Source of the DNA: Neocallimastix lanati (nom. inval.) | Taxonomy: Eukaryota; Neocallimastigomycota; Neocallimastigomycetes; Neocallimastigales; Neocallimastigaceae | Assembly: GCA_016946835.1 (NCBI GenBank) | Contig: JACVTC010000314.1 | Location: forward strand, 1 to 49,176 | DNA: 49,176 nt | Reading direction: 5' to 3' | Part shown: one piece after another, positions 19,835 to 29,735 of the stretch | Layout: the number at the start of each line of letters is the position of its first letter | Numbering within the stretch: the first letter of the stretch is position 1 | Notes under the pieces: generated by a model | Told to the model about the DNA's origin: nothing | Seen by the model: only the letters and a program-made list of their open reading frames with translations | Database searches by the model: none | Translations under genes and position numbers: made by a program

Positions 19835-20536
19835 TTATAATAGTAATAATAAAAGTAAAGAAATTAATAAAGATGTATTGGTTTTAGTATGACTAGCATT
19901 ACTTGTAGCATGTTGAGATTGACATTTTTCAGATTTTAATGCCGTAATAATATATTTATTAACTGATAACTCTTCATAACTGAAATTTCCAGTAGAAAAA
20001 GAAGAGCTTTCTAAAGCTGCAAGTTGGTCTATATTAGTGTCTTTATAAACTTCAAGTAATTCTTCAGTACATTTATTTGATTTGCATGTGTCATCTAAAA
20101 CTTCATCAGCACCAGTTTTTGTAATTGAATAAAGAGAAAATGGACATAATTCCCCGTTTTCATCAAATTGGCATTTTAATTGCAATCCTTGAACAGCAGA
20201 TTTAAATACAAGTGGATTAAAAATTTCATTGTATTGAGGAATCTTACTACAGATAGGATAATACTTTGATTTATCGGGATCATTGTAGAACTTTTGGCAT
20301 TTTTCAGATTTAATTTGTTGACATACCTGCTTATAATTGCTAATTGTAAATTCTGGCATACATTCATTATTATATTCTGAATTATCTAATTCATTAATAC
20401 ATTCTTCACTTAAATTATTTATGAAAGCTTCTTCATCAAAAGTAACTGACCTTTTTATTAATTTCAAAAAATTAATAGAATTAGCATAAGATAAAGTAGA
20501 AACAGTTAATACTAACAATAAAATAATAAGTTTCAT
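19835..20536 (-). CDS. Secreted, probably GPI-anchored cysteine-rich protein
   Basis: A 233-aa protein with a strong N-terminal signal peptide (about 1-18) and a LIKRS dibasic site (K28-R29) matching the processing site of the 191-aa neighbour. The body has about ten spaced cysteines, consistent with disulphides in an extracellular domain. A Ser/Thr/Asn-rich stalk is followed by a C-terminal tail of almost pure leucine (SLLISLLLLLLL), the pattern of a GPI-anchor attachment signal. No enzyme motif is recognised. It resembles fungal cell-surface proteins in architecture, and no viral homologue is evident. Confidence 0.8.
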   Translation of the reverse strand: MKLIILLLVLTVSTLSYANSINFLKLIKRSVTFDEEAFINNLSEECINELDNSEYNNECMPEFTISNYKQVCQQIKSEKCQKFYNDPDKSKYYPICSKIPQYNEIFNPLVFKSAVQGLQLKCQFDENGELCPFSLYSITKTGADEVLDDTCKSNKCTEELLEVYKDTNIDQLAALESSSFSTGNFSYEELSVNKYIITALKSEKCQSQHATSNASHTKTNTSLLISLLLLLLL

Positions 20537-21515
20537 TTTTATTTCTTTAATTAATTTATATAATTAAAATAAAATATATTTTATTAAGTATTATTAATTA
20601 ACAAAATATTTAATATTTTTTTTGTTACTAAAAAATCAAAATATCATTTTATAAAATAAACTATGAAATAAAGAATTATATTTTATGTAATAAAATACAT
20701 ATCCAGTATATAAATTATTTTAATATAAAGATTTATGTTATATGTAATAAAATACATATCCAATATATAAATTATTTTAATATAAAGATTTATGTTATAT
20801 GTAATAAAATACATATCCAATATATAAATTATTTTAATATAAAGATTTATTTTATAATGTCAAAGATATGTAAAAAATTACATATATATAATTTATTTTA
20901 GAAATCATTAAAATTTTAATTAAAAATATATCCATATATAAATATATAAATAAATATAATAATTTATATAATTTTAAAATTAAAAATAAACTATTTTAAT
21001 ATCATAACCAAGAATTAAGATATTAAATAAATAAAAAAAGATTTAAAAATTTTAAATGAAATATTAATAATAAAATAATACTTTTTATTATTAATTTTAA
21101 TTTTTTATTATTTTTTATTAAAATATTTTTAATATATAAAATATAAAAATAAATTAAAAAGACGTATATAATTTTAAAGTGGAAAAAATCCCATACTTAT
21201 TTAAAATTTTATTATTTTTTTTAAAAAAAAAATAAAAATAAAAATAAAAGTCATATTTCACAGTAATGGCGGCTATAGCAAAAAATATAATATAATTTAT
21301 ATGTTACATATTATTTTGAAATAATTTTTTTTTTTATTGAAAAGATATATTTTTTTTTTAAATATGATTAATAAATTTATAATAAAAAATTTTTTTAAAT
21401 TAAACTCTTTATTAGAGCGTTAAATTATATTAAAATTTTATATATTTATTTATAAAATGATTTTATAAATATAAATAAATGTTAAAATACAATTATTTTT
21501 GAAAAGTTTATAAAA
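20537..21515. other. AT-rich divergent spacer with tandem repeat
   Basis: A non-coding region of almost 1 kb separating the GPI-type gene (minus) from the plus-strand cargo genes. It contains the 57-bp tandem repeat listed separately and poly-T/poly-A tracts near 21218-21235 and 21325-21360. It should contain the promoters of both flanking genes. Confidence 0.5.
20684..20852. repeat. 57-bp tandem repeat, three copies
   Basis: Copies begin at 20684, 20741 and 20798 with the string TATGTAATAAAATACATATC and are nearly identical; the third diverges at its end. Each unit contains the short palindrome TATGTAATAAAATACATA. There are no spacers between units, so it is not a CRISPR array. It lies in the divergent region between the GPI-type gene and the cargo genes. 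Confidence 0.9.
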
Positions 21516-22985
21516 ATGTCAAAAACTTATGAAGAAAATACTAAAGACTTTTATAATGAATTAAATAGTGAATGTGATCCCGAAAAATTATTATATATCG
21601 CTAAAAAAGGCATATTTTTGGATGAACCGTTACTTAAATATGAAAAAATAAAAAATCATGAATACGTCGTTGATATAAGTATTATGGGAAAACAGTTTTA
21701 TACGATAAATAATAAAAAACAGTATAATCGTTTAAAATTTTGGTATAATGAAATTAAAATTAAAAAAAATAAAGAAATTACTCGTAATTGGGATGATGAT
21801 GCTTTTTGTGAATTTTATAAAGTAATAATTATAAATAAATATTTAATTGATGAACTTTTAAAGGAAAAAAACGATAAATTTTTAATTGAATTAATTGTAG
21901 CTAAAGATTATCCAAATTTTTTTTTATTTTATTTGTATAATTATGCATATATATATACCGACGTTTTTATTTTATTTTTTAATGATTATTATTCAAAATA
22001 TGAAATACCAAATCTATATTTTGAAGTATTTAAATATTTTTATTCAAACGTACATAAACATTTATTAGATAATTTTATAGAATCTAATAAATATCCTTAT
22101 GCTAAACATATAGTTTCTAATTTAATATCATATTATGGAAATGATATAAATATATTAAATTATTGTTTAGATAAAGTTAAAAAATATAATTTAATAATTG
22201 ATCGCCATAAGAGTATTTTTAAACTTCAATTTTTTCATTCCTTAAAATACATGAATTTCTTTTCTAATAATTTATTTACTAAAAATAATTTATATCTAAA
22301 ATGTCACGATAATTACACATCAGATTTTATTAATAGTAACTTAACAGATAGAAGTATAGAATTTAGGACACTTTTAGAAGAATTCAAAAATGATACTTTA
22401 GTGAAATATAATATTAATTTTAATGAAATAATGGATTGTGAAATTATTAGTAATAATGAAAATAATAATAAAATCATTGATTCTGAAGAGGAAGATATTG
22501 ACCGTAAGGAAAGAATAATTCATTATAATACTAAAGAAAATCTAATTAAAATAATTGATCCACAATATTCTGGTATTTTAAGTTATGAAGATAAATATTA
22601 TGAAAATTATACAAATATTTATAAATTTGTATTTATTAAAAATTATTTAAGAAAATATAAAGAAATTGATAAAATATTAAAAGATCCAAATTATGTGTTA
22701 AGTTTAAAAATAGATATTAGTAATTATAATGAATTGCTTATAATAAGATTATGTTATATAGCATCGTTAATACATAATCGCACTAATAAATTTATAATTT
22801 ATGTATTAATGTATTACGATTGTAAAACATTTGAAATCAAATTAAAAAATAATAAAATAATTTTTAATGGAGAAAAATATCCTAATAGTATATATAATAT
22901 ATATAATATATTAACAAGAACACCTCATAAAGTATTTAATAGTTATTTTATCAACCATAAAAGTCGTTATAATGATTTTTTTTAA
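21516..22985 (+). CDS. Unrecognised 489-aa cytosolic protein upstream of the large secreted genes
   Basis: A soluble protein without signal peptide, very rich in Tyr, Phe, Asn, Ile and Lys. It reads as mostly alpha-helical with repeated YFxxFxxNY-type blocks, possibly a degenerate helical-repeat protein (ankyrin-like repeats are a thought, but consensus residues are lacking). An acidic stretch lies at about 325-335. It is followed after 73 bases by the 2113-aa secreted protein on the same strand. A non-secreted gene directly before a large secreted putative toxin could encode an immunity or accessory factor, as in yeast killer plasmids; this is inference from position only. Confidence 0.75.
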   Translation: MSKTYEENTKDFYNELNSECDPEKLLYIAKKGIFLDEPLLKYEKIKNHEYVVDISIMGKQFYTINNKKQYNRLKFWYNEIKIKKNKEITRNWDDDAFCEFYKVIIINKYLIDELLKEKNDKFLIELIVAKDYPNFFLFYLYNYAYIYTDVFILFFNDYYSKYEIPNLYFEVFKYFYSNVHKHLLDNFIESNKYPYAKHIVSNLISYYGNDINILNYCLDKVKKYNLIIDRHKSIFKLQFFHSLKYMNFFSNNLFTKNNLYLKCHDNYTSDFINSNLTDRSIEFRTLLEEFKNDTLVKYNINFNEIMDCEIISNNENNNKIIDSEEEDIDRKERIIHYNTKENLIKIIDPQYSGILSYEDKYYENYTNIYKFVFIKNYLRKYKEIDKILKDPNYVLSLKIDISNYNELLIIRLCYIASLIHNRTNKFIIYVLMYYDCKTFEIKLKNNKIIFNGEKYPNSIYNIYNILTRTPHKVFNSYFINHKSRYNDFF

Positions 22986-23058
22986 AATTATATTTTTAAA
23001 ATATGAAATAATAAAATGATTATTTAAATATTAAATTATTAGTAAAAATATTTCAAAA

Positions 23059-26000
23059 ATGAAATTATTTTGTTATTTTATTTTTACATTTAATTATATT
23101 TATCAAATATATTGTAATCTTCATAATTATGGTAATGAAGAACTTTCCGCTTTAATTTTGGCAGCTGGTCTTATCGATGGTAATGGTAACATTAACATTG
23201 CAACTATTAATAATCGTTGGATTCGAGTACTAAATGGTCAAAATCGACAAGGACAACCACGACTAGAAACCATAGTTAATATTGTTCCATCACTAAGAAC
23301 TCAATATTATATGCGTAGACCTGGGAATTGGCGAACCGCAAGAACTAATGCTGTTAATGGAGCATTTAGTAATTTATATAGATTGGCAATGAGAACATAT
23401 GACAAATATTTTAATATTAGAGATGATCAAGGAAATCTTATACCAGCAAATGATATTATAAATAGTTATGATTTATTTAGATATTTGACTACTGGAGGAA
23501 ATGGTGTTCCTATAAGTTTATTTGACCCTAATATGTCTAAAGAGATATATTATCCAAATGACGATAAAATAAATGATGATTTTATCGATTTTATAAAATA
23601 TAAAGATCAAACTGAAGCTACGTTTAAAGGTTTGTTAAATAGGCATGGATTTCCTGATAATACAAATAATAATAATGGAAATAATAATGGAAATAATAAT
23701 AGTAATATTAATAGTATTCCTAGGAATATATTTATTGAAATAGCGAAAGAATGTAAACAAAGGGTTGAATGTAAAAAATATTTTGAAAATCATAATCTTA
23801 ATCCAAGAATAGATTATTATAAACCTGATAAAAAAGATGATAATAATTTTAAATCAGAAGTTAATTTTAATATAGTTAAAACCGTAGTAAATGGTGACAC
23901 GAGATATCACCTTTTTACAGCTGATAATAAACCTACTACTGGTCAAAGAATGGCTCATCAATTTGCATTAAAAATAGATAAAAATACTAACGAATTGGTT
24001 ACAGATGACATTAATTATGGATTTAAAGAAAGATTATATACATATAATTCTAATTCTAATTCTAATACTAATTCTATTGATTTAATTCCAAATAGATTAC
24101 CAAATTATGGCAAAATATATGGGGATACCATTAGAGATAGTGGAATTGGTATTTTCCATGCAGCAGATTTAGAATTTAGCGATAGCAAAGGTAACAACAT
24201 TAATTATCATATAGATGATAACTCCGTAAGTGCTGATATTATAGATGCAGCCTTTACTGGAGATTATTTGCATGTGAAAAGATGGGGAAGTGGTAGTTAT
24301 AACTATGTCGAAGAACTTATACAAGATTTTGTTAGAATTAACCCTAATACAAATACTAAAACAAAAGTGTTAAATTTATTGAAAATATTAAGTACGATTA
24401 AATTGTTTCCAATAAATAGAAATAATAAATTTTTAGGTCTTAGTGCCGGTGCTGGTCATCCAGAAGAACTTTCTAGAATATTTAATTTAATTAGTACAGT
24501 ACAAGCAAGTATTAATAATTCTAGTCCAAATTGTAGAATTGTCCGAAGAAAAAGAGCTTTTCTTAATAATTGTCCATGTAATATTCTTAAAATTAAAAAA
24601 TCTTACGATATTGAACGAAATATAAGTGAATTAATAGAAAAATTTAAAGAAAAAAATATTAATATAAAGGAAATTTTAAATGTCGATAATGTCGAAGATT
24701 ATTTTAATAACATTGAAAACGATGAAAATTTTGATGATTTTTGGGAAAACTTATTAAATTTATATAAGGATAATAGTCGTCAATTCACTACGGAAGAAAG
24801 AAATGAAATAGTACGAAATATTAATGAAGTAGTTAATGGTTATAAAGATAGGATATCAGATTCCAAAAGCACCAATGTAAAAATTAATGAAAACAATATA
24901 TCCAATCTAGAAGATGCTCTAAATAATATTGGAGACTATAATAGAGATGAATTTAATGAAAATAATAATATAAATGTTGTTGACTATAATAAAGATTCTA
25001 AATCCAAATATTTTAAGGAAAAATTATTAAAAGTATTAAAGAAGGTTCTTAAAGTGTTAAACAAGCCTGTGAGAGTTAACTTCAATAACGAAGATTCCAA
25101 TTTAAAAATCGATCCAAAAAGTATTGGAGATTCAGATAATATAGATGAATCCATTGATAATTTTGTTAACGGAGTAAAAGATTCCGAAGTATCAAACGAA
25201 AATGAGTTAATTAGTATAGTAAATGATATTGATGAATTACAAAATATTAATGATTATGAATTATATAGTAATGGAGAACCGAGTGATAATAGTGAATTGG
25301 TAAGCAAGCTTAACAATGAAATCCATAATAAATTTGGAAACGAGGGTAACGGTATAGAGGTTATATCATCAGAAAATAATTTAATAATAGATGATACTAT
25401 TGGAAACAATGTTGTAGAGGCTTTGAAATCAAATGAAGTATCGGATGAAATTAAAGAAGCTATACTCGAAGGATTTGAGAATACTATAAATGAAAGTAAG
25501 GATGAAGGATTAGTTGAAGAAACATCGAATAGCGTTGATGAAATTAAAGAATATGCCCTAACGAAGGAATCAGAAATTAACCAATATGATACAACAACTT
25601 TAGAAAAACATAAACATAAAGTAATTAAATTTTTAAAGTTAGTTAAAAATTTGAATTCACTTATTAATAAAATCAATGTGAAAGAATATTTTTCTGATGG
25701 GAAAGTTAGAAATGCTAAAAAAGATATTGAAAAAATTAAGTTGAGTAGCGAATTAACAAATCGTATTAATGAAATTTCAAGTAGTTCTGAAATGGCAGTT
25801 GCGTTAAATGAAATTGAACCCTCGAGAAATACTGATTTTGAAAAAATATCTAACCTAGTAGCATTTGCAATATTTGCAGCTGGTGATAAAGATGGGAAAT
25901 TAATTAAAGAAAAAGATAGCAATGGCAATTTAATTCCTATTTCTATTCCAATAATGATTAACGGAGAAGAAAAAGTAATTAGTATCAAGGATGTTGTTCC

Positions 26001-29000
26001 CGATTTAAAAAATCTTGAAGGAAAAGATTTGGATGATAAATTTAGTGAATTATATGATATAGCTCTTGTAAAATATTCTGAACAATTTGAAAATTATTAT
26101 AATGAAGAAATGGATATAGGATATTTTAATAGAAACCCTGAAGAAACAATCAAACAACAAAACGTTATGACACATCTTCTTAAACCATACAACAAACTTG
26201 AAGACGGTAAAATTCAACGATTTAATATAGCTCCTAAAGATGTTCATATTCATGTATCAAGCGATGATTACCTAGATAAAGCTTTTAAATCGTTTATATT
26301 AGGAATTGAAAGTGACGATGATATCAATAATATTGAAAAATTTAATGATTTACCAGAAAATATAAGAATGCAATGGAATTCTGATGCAGAACTACCAGAA
26401 GAATACAAAAGTAGAGAACCGTTATACAAAGCTATGGCTCTTTATTGTATAAAGAGTAGTAAATGTAAAGAGTACTTTAAAGATGATACGACATCATTTA
26501 ATGTTATCACATATGATAGTCAGGATAATGATAAGACAGTAGTAAATCATTCCTTAGTTATTAATGATGATACAAATAAAGCAACACTTAGCGCTTTTAC
26601 ATTAAATGAAATTGATAACGAGTTTAGACTTGATGAAATGCACAATAATGGAGAAGAATTCACCTATGAAGAACTTTATATTTTAAATAAAAATGGCGAT
26701 AATGATAATCTGAGTAAAATAAAAGTAGATGACAATGAATATACTAAAATTCCCGGTATAGGCTTTTTAGCAGCTTGCGGATATGATATAGAGAAAATGG
26801 ATGGCACCGTACTATCGCCTAGTGAATATGGTTTAAATAATGATCAATATAATGATGCTTCAGATAATGAAATAATTGAGAAAAAATTCGGAGTAACGAA
26901 TAATGGAAAGTTTAATATGAATGTTGTAAAATCAGATGTATTTGATAGTAAAGTGGTTTTAAGTCATGAAATAGATGAATCAATTATGAAAGAATTTGGA
27001 AAAAAAATATTAATACGTAGACATGAAACTGGAACACTAGATGATGAAGAGCTACAAACATTGTCCATTCATTCGGAAGCTATGTTGGGAAGAGATTTAT
27101 GTAGTGAAGAAGGAGGGCTTGTTCATTATGCCGATGATAAAAACTCACAGACAAGATTCATTAATGTGAAAGAATCAATGAATATACAAAATGTTCTTAA
27201 GGATATAGATAATGATCGATCTAAATGTTTAACAAATAATAAATGTTCCAAAAAAAAGCAGATATCTAAGAGTTTTGATGTTGAAGGAAAATTAATCAGT
27301 GCTTTGCAAACTCTGAAAAAGTACGATCCAAAAAATATAAAAGTAAAAGAAGATGAAAATGATATATCAGTACCAAAGGAGCTTTGTGAAAATGCCAATT
27401 CTTTAATGGATGTGATAAAAATATCATCACAAAGTTATAAAGAACAGTTGCAAAACAGCGAAACACCAATTACGGAATCGGATAGTGAAACTTTTATTCT
27501 TGGTATTAGTGAAGCATTAAACGGTCTTAATTACCGATATACTAATTCTTATTATTTAGGGCATGATTCGATTAGATCTTTAACTCAAGATAAATTAAAC
27601 GATATGGCGTTTTTGTTTGCAGATATTGTCGAAAGTCATGATAAAAAATTCAGTACAAGTAATAGCAATAAGATTAGTAGTTCTGTTAAATTAATAGATT
27701 TTGAATCTAATACTGATTCGCAATCTAAATTTGTTAATGATAAATTACATGAAATATTAGATAATGTATCCGATCTATTTAACGAAAATAATCAGGAAAT
27801 TAGCGATATCCACACGGTCGATAATATGGACATAAATAACAAGCAATACGATGATGACAGAAGCGAAGAAATTAACGATATAGTAGAAAATCTTAAGCAA
27901 ATAACAGCAGATAACAGTGATGATGAAACCAAAGAAAAATTAAAAAATAATTTAATAGAAATCCACAATAAGCTATCTCAACTAGAACGCATTTTTGATA
28001 GAGAAAACACTCAACAAGAAAATTATGTGAATAATTCCGAGATGGTATATAAATTGAATCAAGTGATAGTAGATCAACTCAATGCTCTTTATGGCAATGA
28101 TGAAGAAGTAAATAAGATAGTAAAGCAGCATAAAAGTACAATCAATGGAATAAACAAAAGTGAAGTTAAATCAAGCAATGTTTTAACATTAGATCATGTT
28201 GTTGGTAAAGTAGTTGTTAAAGATTATATACTGAAGAATCATGAATCGAAACCGTATGTTAGAAGCTATTTTGATAATATGAAAAATAGTCTTCTTTATG
28301 CGGATAGCGATGAAGAACGGGAGAGATTTATAAAAGAAATACAAGAAATTAAAAATATAATTGATGAAAGAATAGAGCAATTTAAGAGTTATACTGATTC
28401 TCCAGAGAATCATTATGAAGAAGCCGATCATTTAATTGAAGTAATCAACAACTACAACAGTCTAGTGGCAACTGAACTAGATTCAAACGTTAAAGAAGAT
28501 GACATGGGTATAAAGTACATCGATATAAATAACGACCGAGTCTTGAACAACCGACTAAATTATATCCGAGTAGCCAAATTTAATAAAGCCATCGAAGCTA
28601 TTATGGAACAAAATCCCAACTTGTTCAATTTGAAAAAGCAAAGTCTTAAAGAAAATATCAATAAAAAATATGCAGAAAGTTACCAATTTGGTGAATATGA
28701 AATTTTTGAACCAAGAACTGAGGATTTGCAAGAAATTATTAAGGATGTCGTCAAGTCTAAATCAGATGCAATAATTACTATTACTGATGCAGCAACTAAC
28801 CGATATCAATTAATTGAATTAAAACAATGCGAAGAAATGAAATATAAGTTAATTGTTCATGAATCCTCATTTTATAGAAAAGCTGAAGATGTCGACGAAA
28901 TTAATAGATTAACTAAGCATAATAAATTATTCAAAAACTTAAAGAACAACAGTTTAAAAAATCTTGAAACTCATGAAGAAACTGAAAATCGATTTAAAAA

Positions 29001-29400
29001 CGATATTGCAGCTAGTGCAGGATTGTCACAAGACATTAAGAACGAGCCTATTGAGTATGTCATTAATAGCATTGATGATGAAAAAATGAATAATAACAAA
29101 ATTAAGGAAAAAGTAAAAAGATTATTCCAATTTAAGAAAAATGAAGTAACAAAAGCGTCTGGAGTAGTTAGCGCTCAAGCGTTTGATTTAATTCTAAATC
29201 ATTATAATTCATTTATGGGCAGTACCGAAAAAAAATTGAAAGCTACATATAATGATTACAATGACTTTAGCAAAAAGAACACCATATCAAATAAAATAAA
29301 TAAATTTAGCAAAATCCATTCTAGAAATATTCATTCCGAAAATCCCCATAATAATCCTCCTAAATTTTCAAAAAATCCAGGCACAGGTAATCATCATTAA
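23059..29400 (+). CDS. Giant secreted protein with internal duplication, possible toxin precursor
   Basis: A 2113-aa protein starting with a signal peptide (about 1-20). The N-terminal half (about 30-925) and the C-terminal half (about 930-1900) look like diverged copies. Each has a short Ala/Gly-rich strand (ALILAAG near 30; AIFAAG near 936), a Cys-Lys-Lys/Glu-Tyr-Phe segment (near 237 and 1140), a Cys- and basic-rich stretch with a following SFD/SYD motif (near 495-515 and 1395-1408), and then an acidic helical region. An RRKR site (496-499) is a strong Kex2/furin-type cleavage site. The acidic helical linkers are rich in Asn, Asp and Glu. The C-terminus is Lys/His-rich. No catalytic family is recognised. 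Size, secretion and processing suggest a toxin or surface protein, without proof. Confidence 0.8.
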   Translation: MKLFCYFIFTFNYIYQIYCNLHNYGNEELSALILAAGLIDGNGNINIATINNRWIRVLNGQNRQGQPRLETIVNIVPSLRTQYYMRRPGNWRTARTNAVNGAFSNLYRLAMRTYDKYFNIRDDQGNLIPANDIINSYDLFRYLTTGGNGVPISLFDPNMSKEIYYPNDDKINDDFIDFIKYKDQTEATFKGLLNRHGFPDNTNNNNGNNNGNNNSNINSIPRNIFIEIAKECKQRVECKKYFENHNLNPRIDYYKPDKKDDNNFKSEVNFNIVKTVVNGDTRYHLFTADNKPTTGQRMAHQFALKIDKNTNELVTDDINYGFKERLYTYNSNSNSNTNSIDLIPNRLPNYGKIYGDTIRDSGIGIFHAADLEFSDSKGNNINYHIDDNSVSADIIDAAFTGDYLHVKRWGSGSYNYVEELIQDFVRINPNTNTKTKVLNLLKILSTIKLFPINRNNKFLGLSAGAGHPEELSRIFNLISTVQASINNSSPNCRIVRRKRAFLNNCPCNILKIKKSYDIERNISELIEKFKEKNINIKEILNVDNVEDYFNNIENDENFDDFWENLLNLYKDNSRQFTTEERNEIVRNINEVVNGYKDRISDSKSTNVKINENNISNLEDALNNIGDYNRDEFNENNNINVVDYNKDSKSKYFKEKLLKVLKKVLKVLNKPVRVNFNNEDSNLKIDPKSIGDSDNIDESIDNFVNGVKDSEVSNENELISIVNDIDELQNINDYELYSNGEPSDNSELVSKLNNEIHNKFGNEGNGIEVISSENNLIIDDTIGNNVVEALKSNEVSDEIKEAILEGFENTINESKDEGLVEETSNSVDEIKEYALTKESEINQYDTTTLEKHKHKVIKFLKLVKNLNSLINKINVKEYFSDGKVRNAKKDIEKIKLSSELTNRINEISSSSEMAVALNEIEPSRNTDFEKISNLVAFAIFAAGDKDGKLIKEKDSNGNLIPISIPIMINGEEKVISIKDVVPDLKNLEGKDLDDKFSELYDIALVKYSEQFENYYNEEMDIGYFNRNPEETIKQQNVMTHLLKPYNKLEDGKIQRFNIAPKDVHIHVSSDDYLDKAFKSFILGIESDDDINNIEKFNDLPENIRMQWNSDAELPEEYKSREPLYKAMALYCIKSSKCKEYFKDDTTSFNVITYDSQDNDKTVVNHSLVINDDTNKATLSAFTLNEIDNEFRLDEMHNNGEEFTYEELYILNKNGDNDNLSKIKVDDNEYTKIPGIGFLAACGYDIEKMDGTVLSPSEYGLNNDQYNDASDNEIIEKKFGVTNNGKFNMNVVKSDVFDSKVVLSHEIDESIMKEFGKKILIRRHETGTLDDEELQTLSIHSEAMLGRDLCSEEGGLVHYADDKNSQTRFINVKESMNIQNVLKDIDNDRSKCLTNNKCSKKKQISKSFDVEGKLISALQTLKKYDPKNIKVKEDENDISVPKELCENANSLMDVIKISSQSYKEQLQNSETPITESDSETFILGISEALNGLNYRYTNSYYLGHDSIRSLTQDKLNDMAFLFADIVESHDKKFSTSNSNKISSSVKLIDFESNTDSQSKFVNDKLHEILDNVSDLFNENNQEISDIHTVDNMDINNKQYDDDRSEEINDIVENLKQITADNSDDETKEKLKNNLIEIHNKLSQLERIFDRENTQQENYVNNSEMVYKLNQVIVDQLNALYGNDEEVNKIVKQHKSTINGINKSEVKSSNVLTLDHVVGKVVVKDYILKNHESKPYVRSYFDNMKNSLLYADSDEERERFIKEIQEIKNIIDERIEQFKSYTDSPENHYEEADHLIEVINNYNSLVATELDSNVKEDDMGIKYIDINNDRVLNNRLNYIRVAKFNKAIEAIMEQNPNLFNLKKQSLKENINKKYAESYQFGEYEIFEPRTEDLQEIIKDVVKSKSDAIITITDAATNRYQLIELKQCEEMKYKLIVHESSFYRKAEDVDEINRLTKHNKLFKNLKNNSLKNLETHEETENRFKNDIAASAGLSQDIKNEPIEYVINSIDDEKMNNNKIKEKVKRLFQFKKNEVTKASGVVSAQAFDLILNHYNSFMGSTEKKLKATYNDYNDFSKKNTISNKINKFSKIHSRNIHSENPHNNPPKFSKNPGTGNHH

Positions 29401-29735
29401 ATTTAAATCGTATCCAAGGCATATTTCTATGGATATCATTACTAATTAATATATTGCTTATATTCTAATGTTGAATATTACAATTAAATATTTAATAGAT
29501 GAAAAAAACCATCTATTATATAATGATCATGATGCTAATGATGATGATAATGATGAATATTTTTAAAAGCATTTATTTACTATGAAAAATTTTTTTTTTT
29601 TTTAAAATTATTTATTTCAGAAAATGAAATATACATTTTAATATTATTAATATGTTGGTATTTTTTTTAAAATGATTTTTTTAAAAAATATTTTATTATA
29701 AATTTAAAAAATATATATTTATATATAAATAATAA
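29401..29735. other. Intergenic spacer between the two giant secreted genes
   Basis: A/T-rich spacer with a short GATGAT-type simple repeat near 29530-29555. No gene is visible. Confidence 0.5.

Noticed and set aside
20684-20852. CRISPR-like array
   Set aside because: Units are directly adjacent without unique spacers, and the setting is eukaryotic/viral.
25254-25988. 244-codon minus-strand ORF inside the 2113-aa gene
   Set aside because: Lies wholly opposite a well-formed long ORF; its Ser/Leu/Ile-rich translation reflects complementing of acidic Asn/Glu codons.
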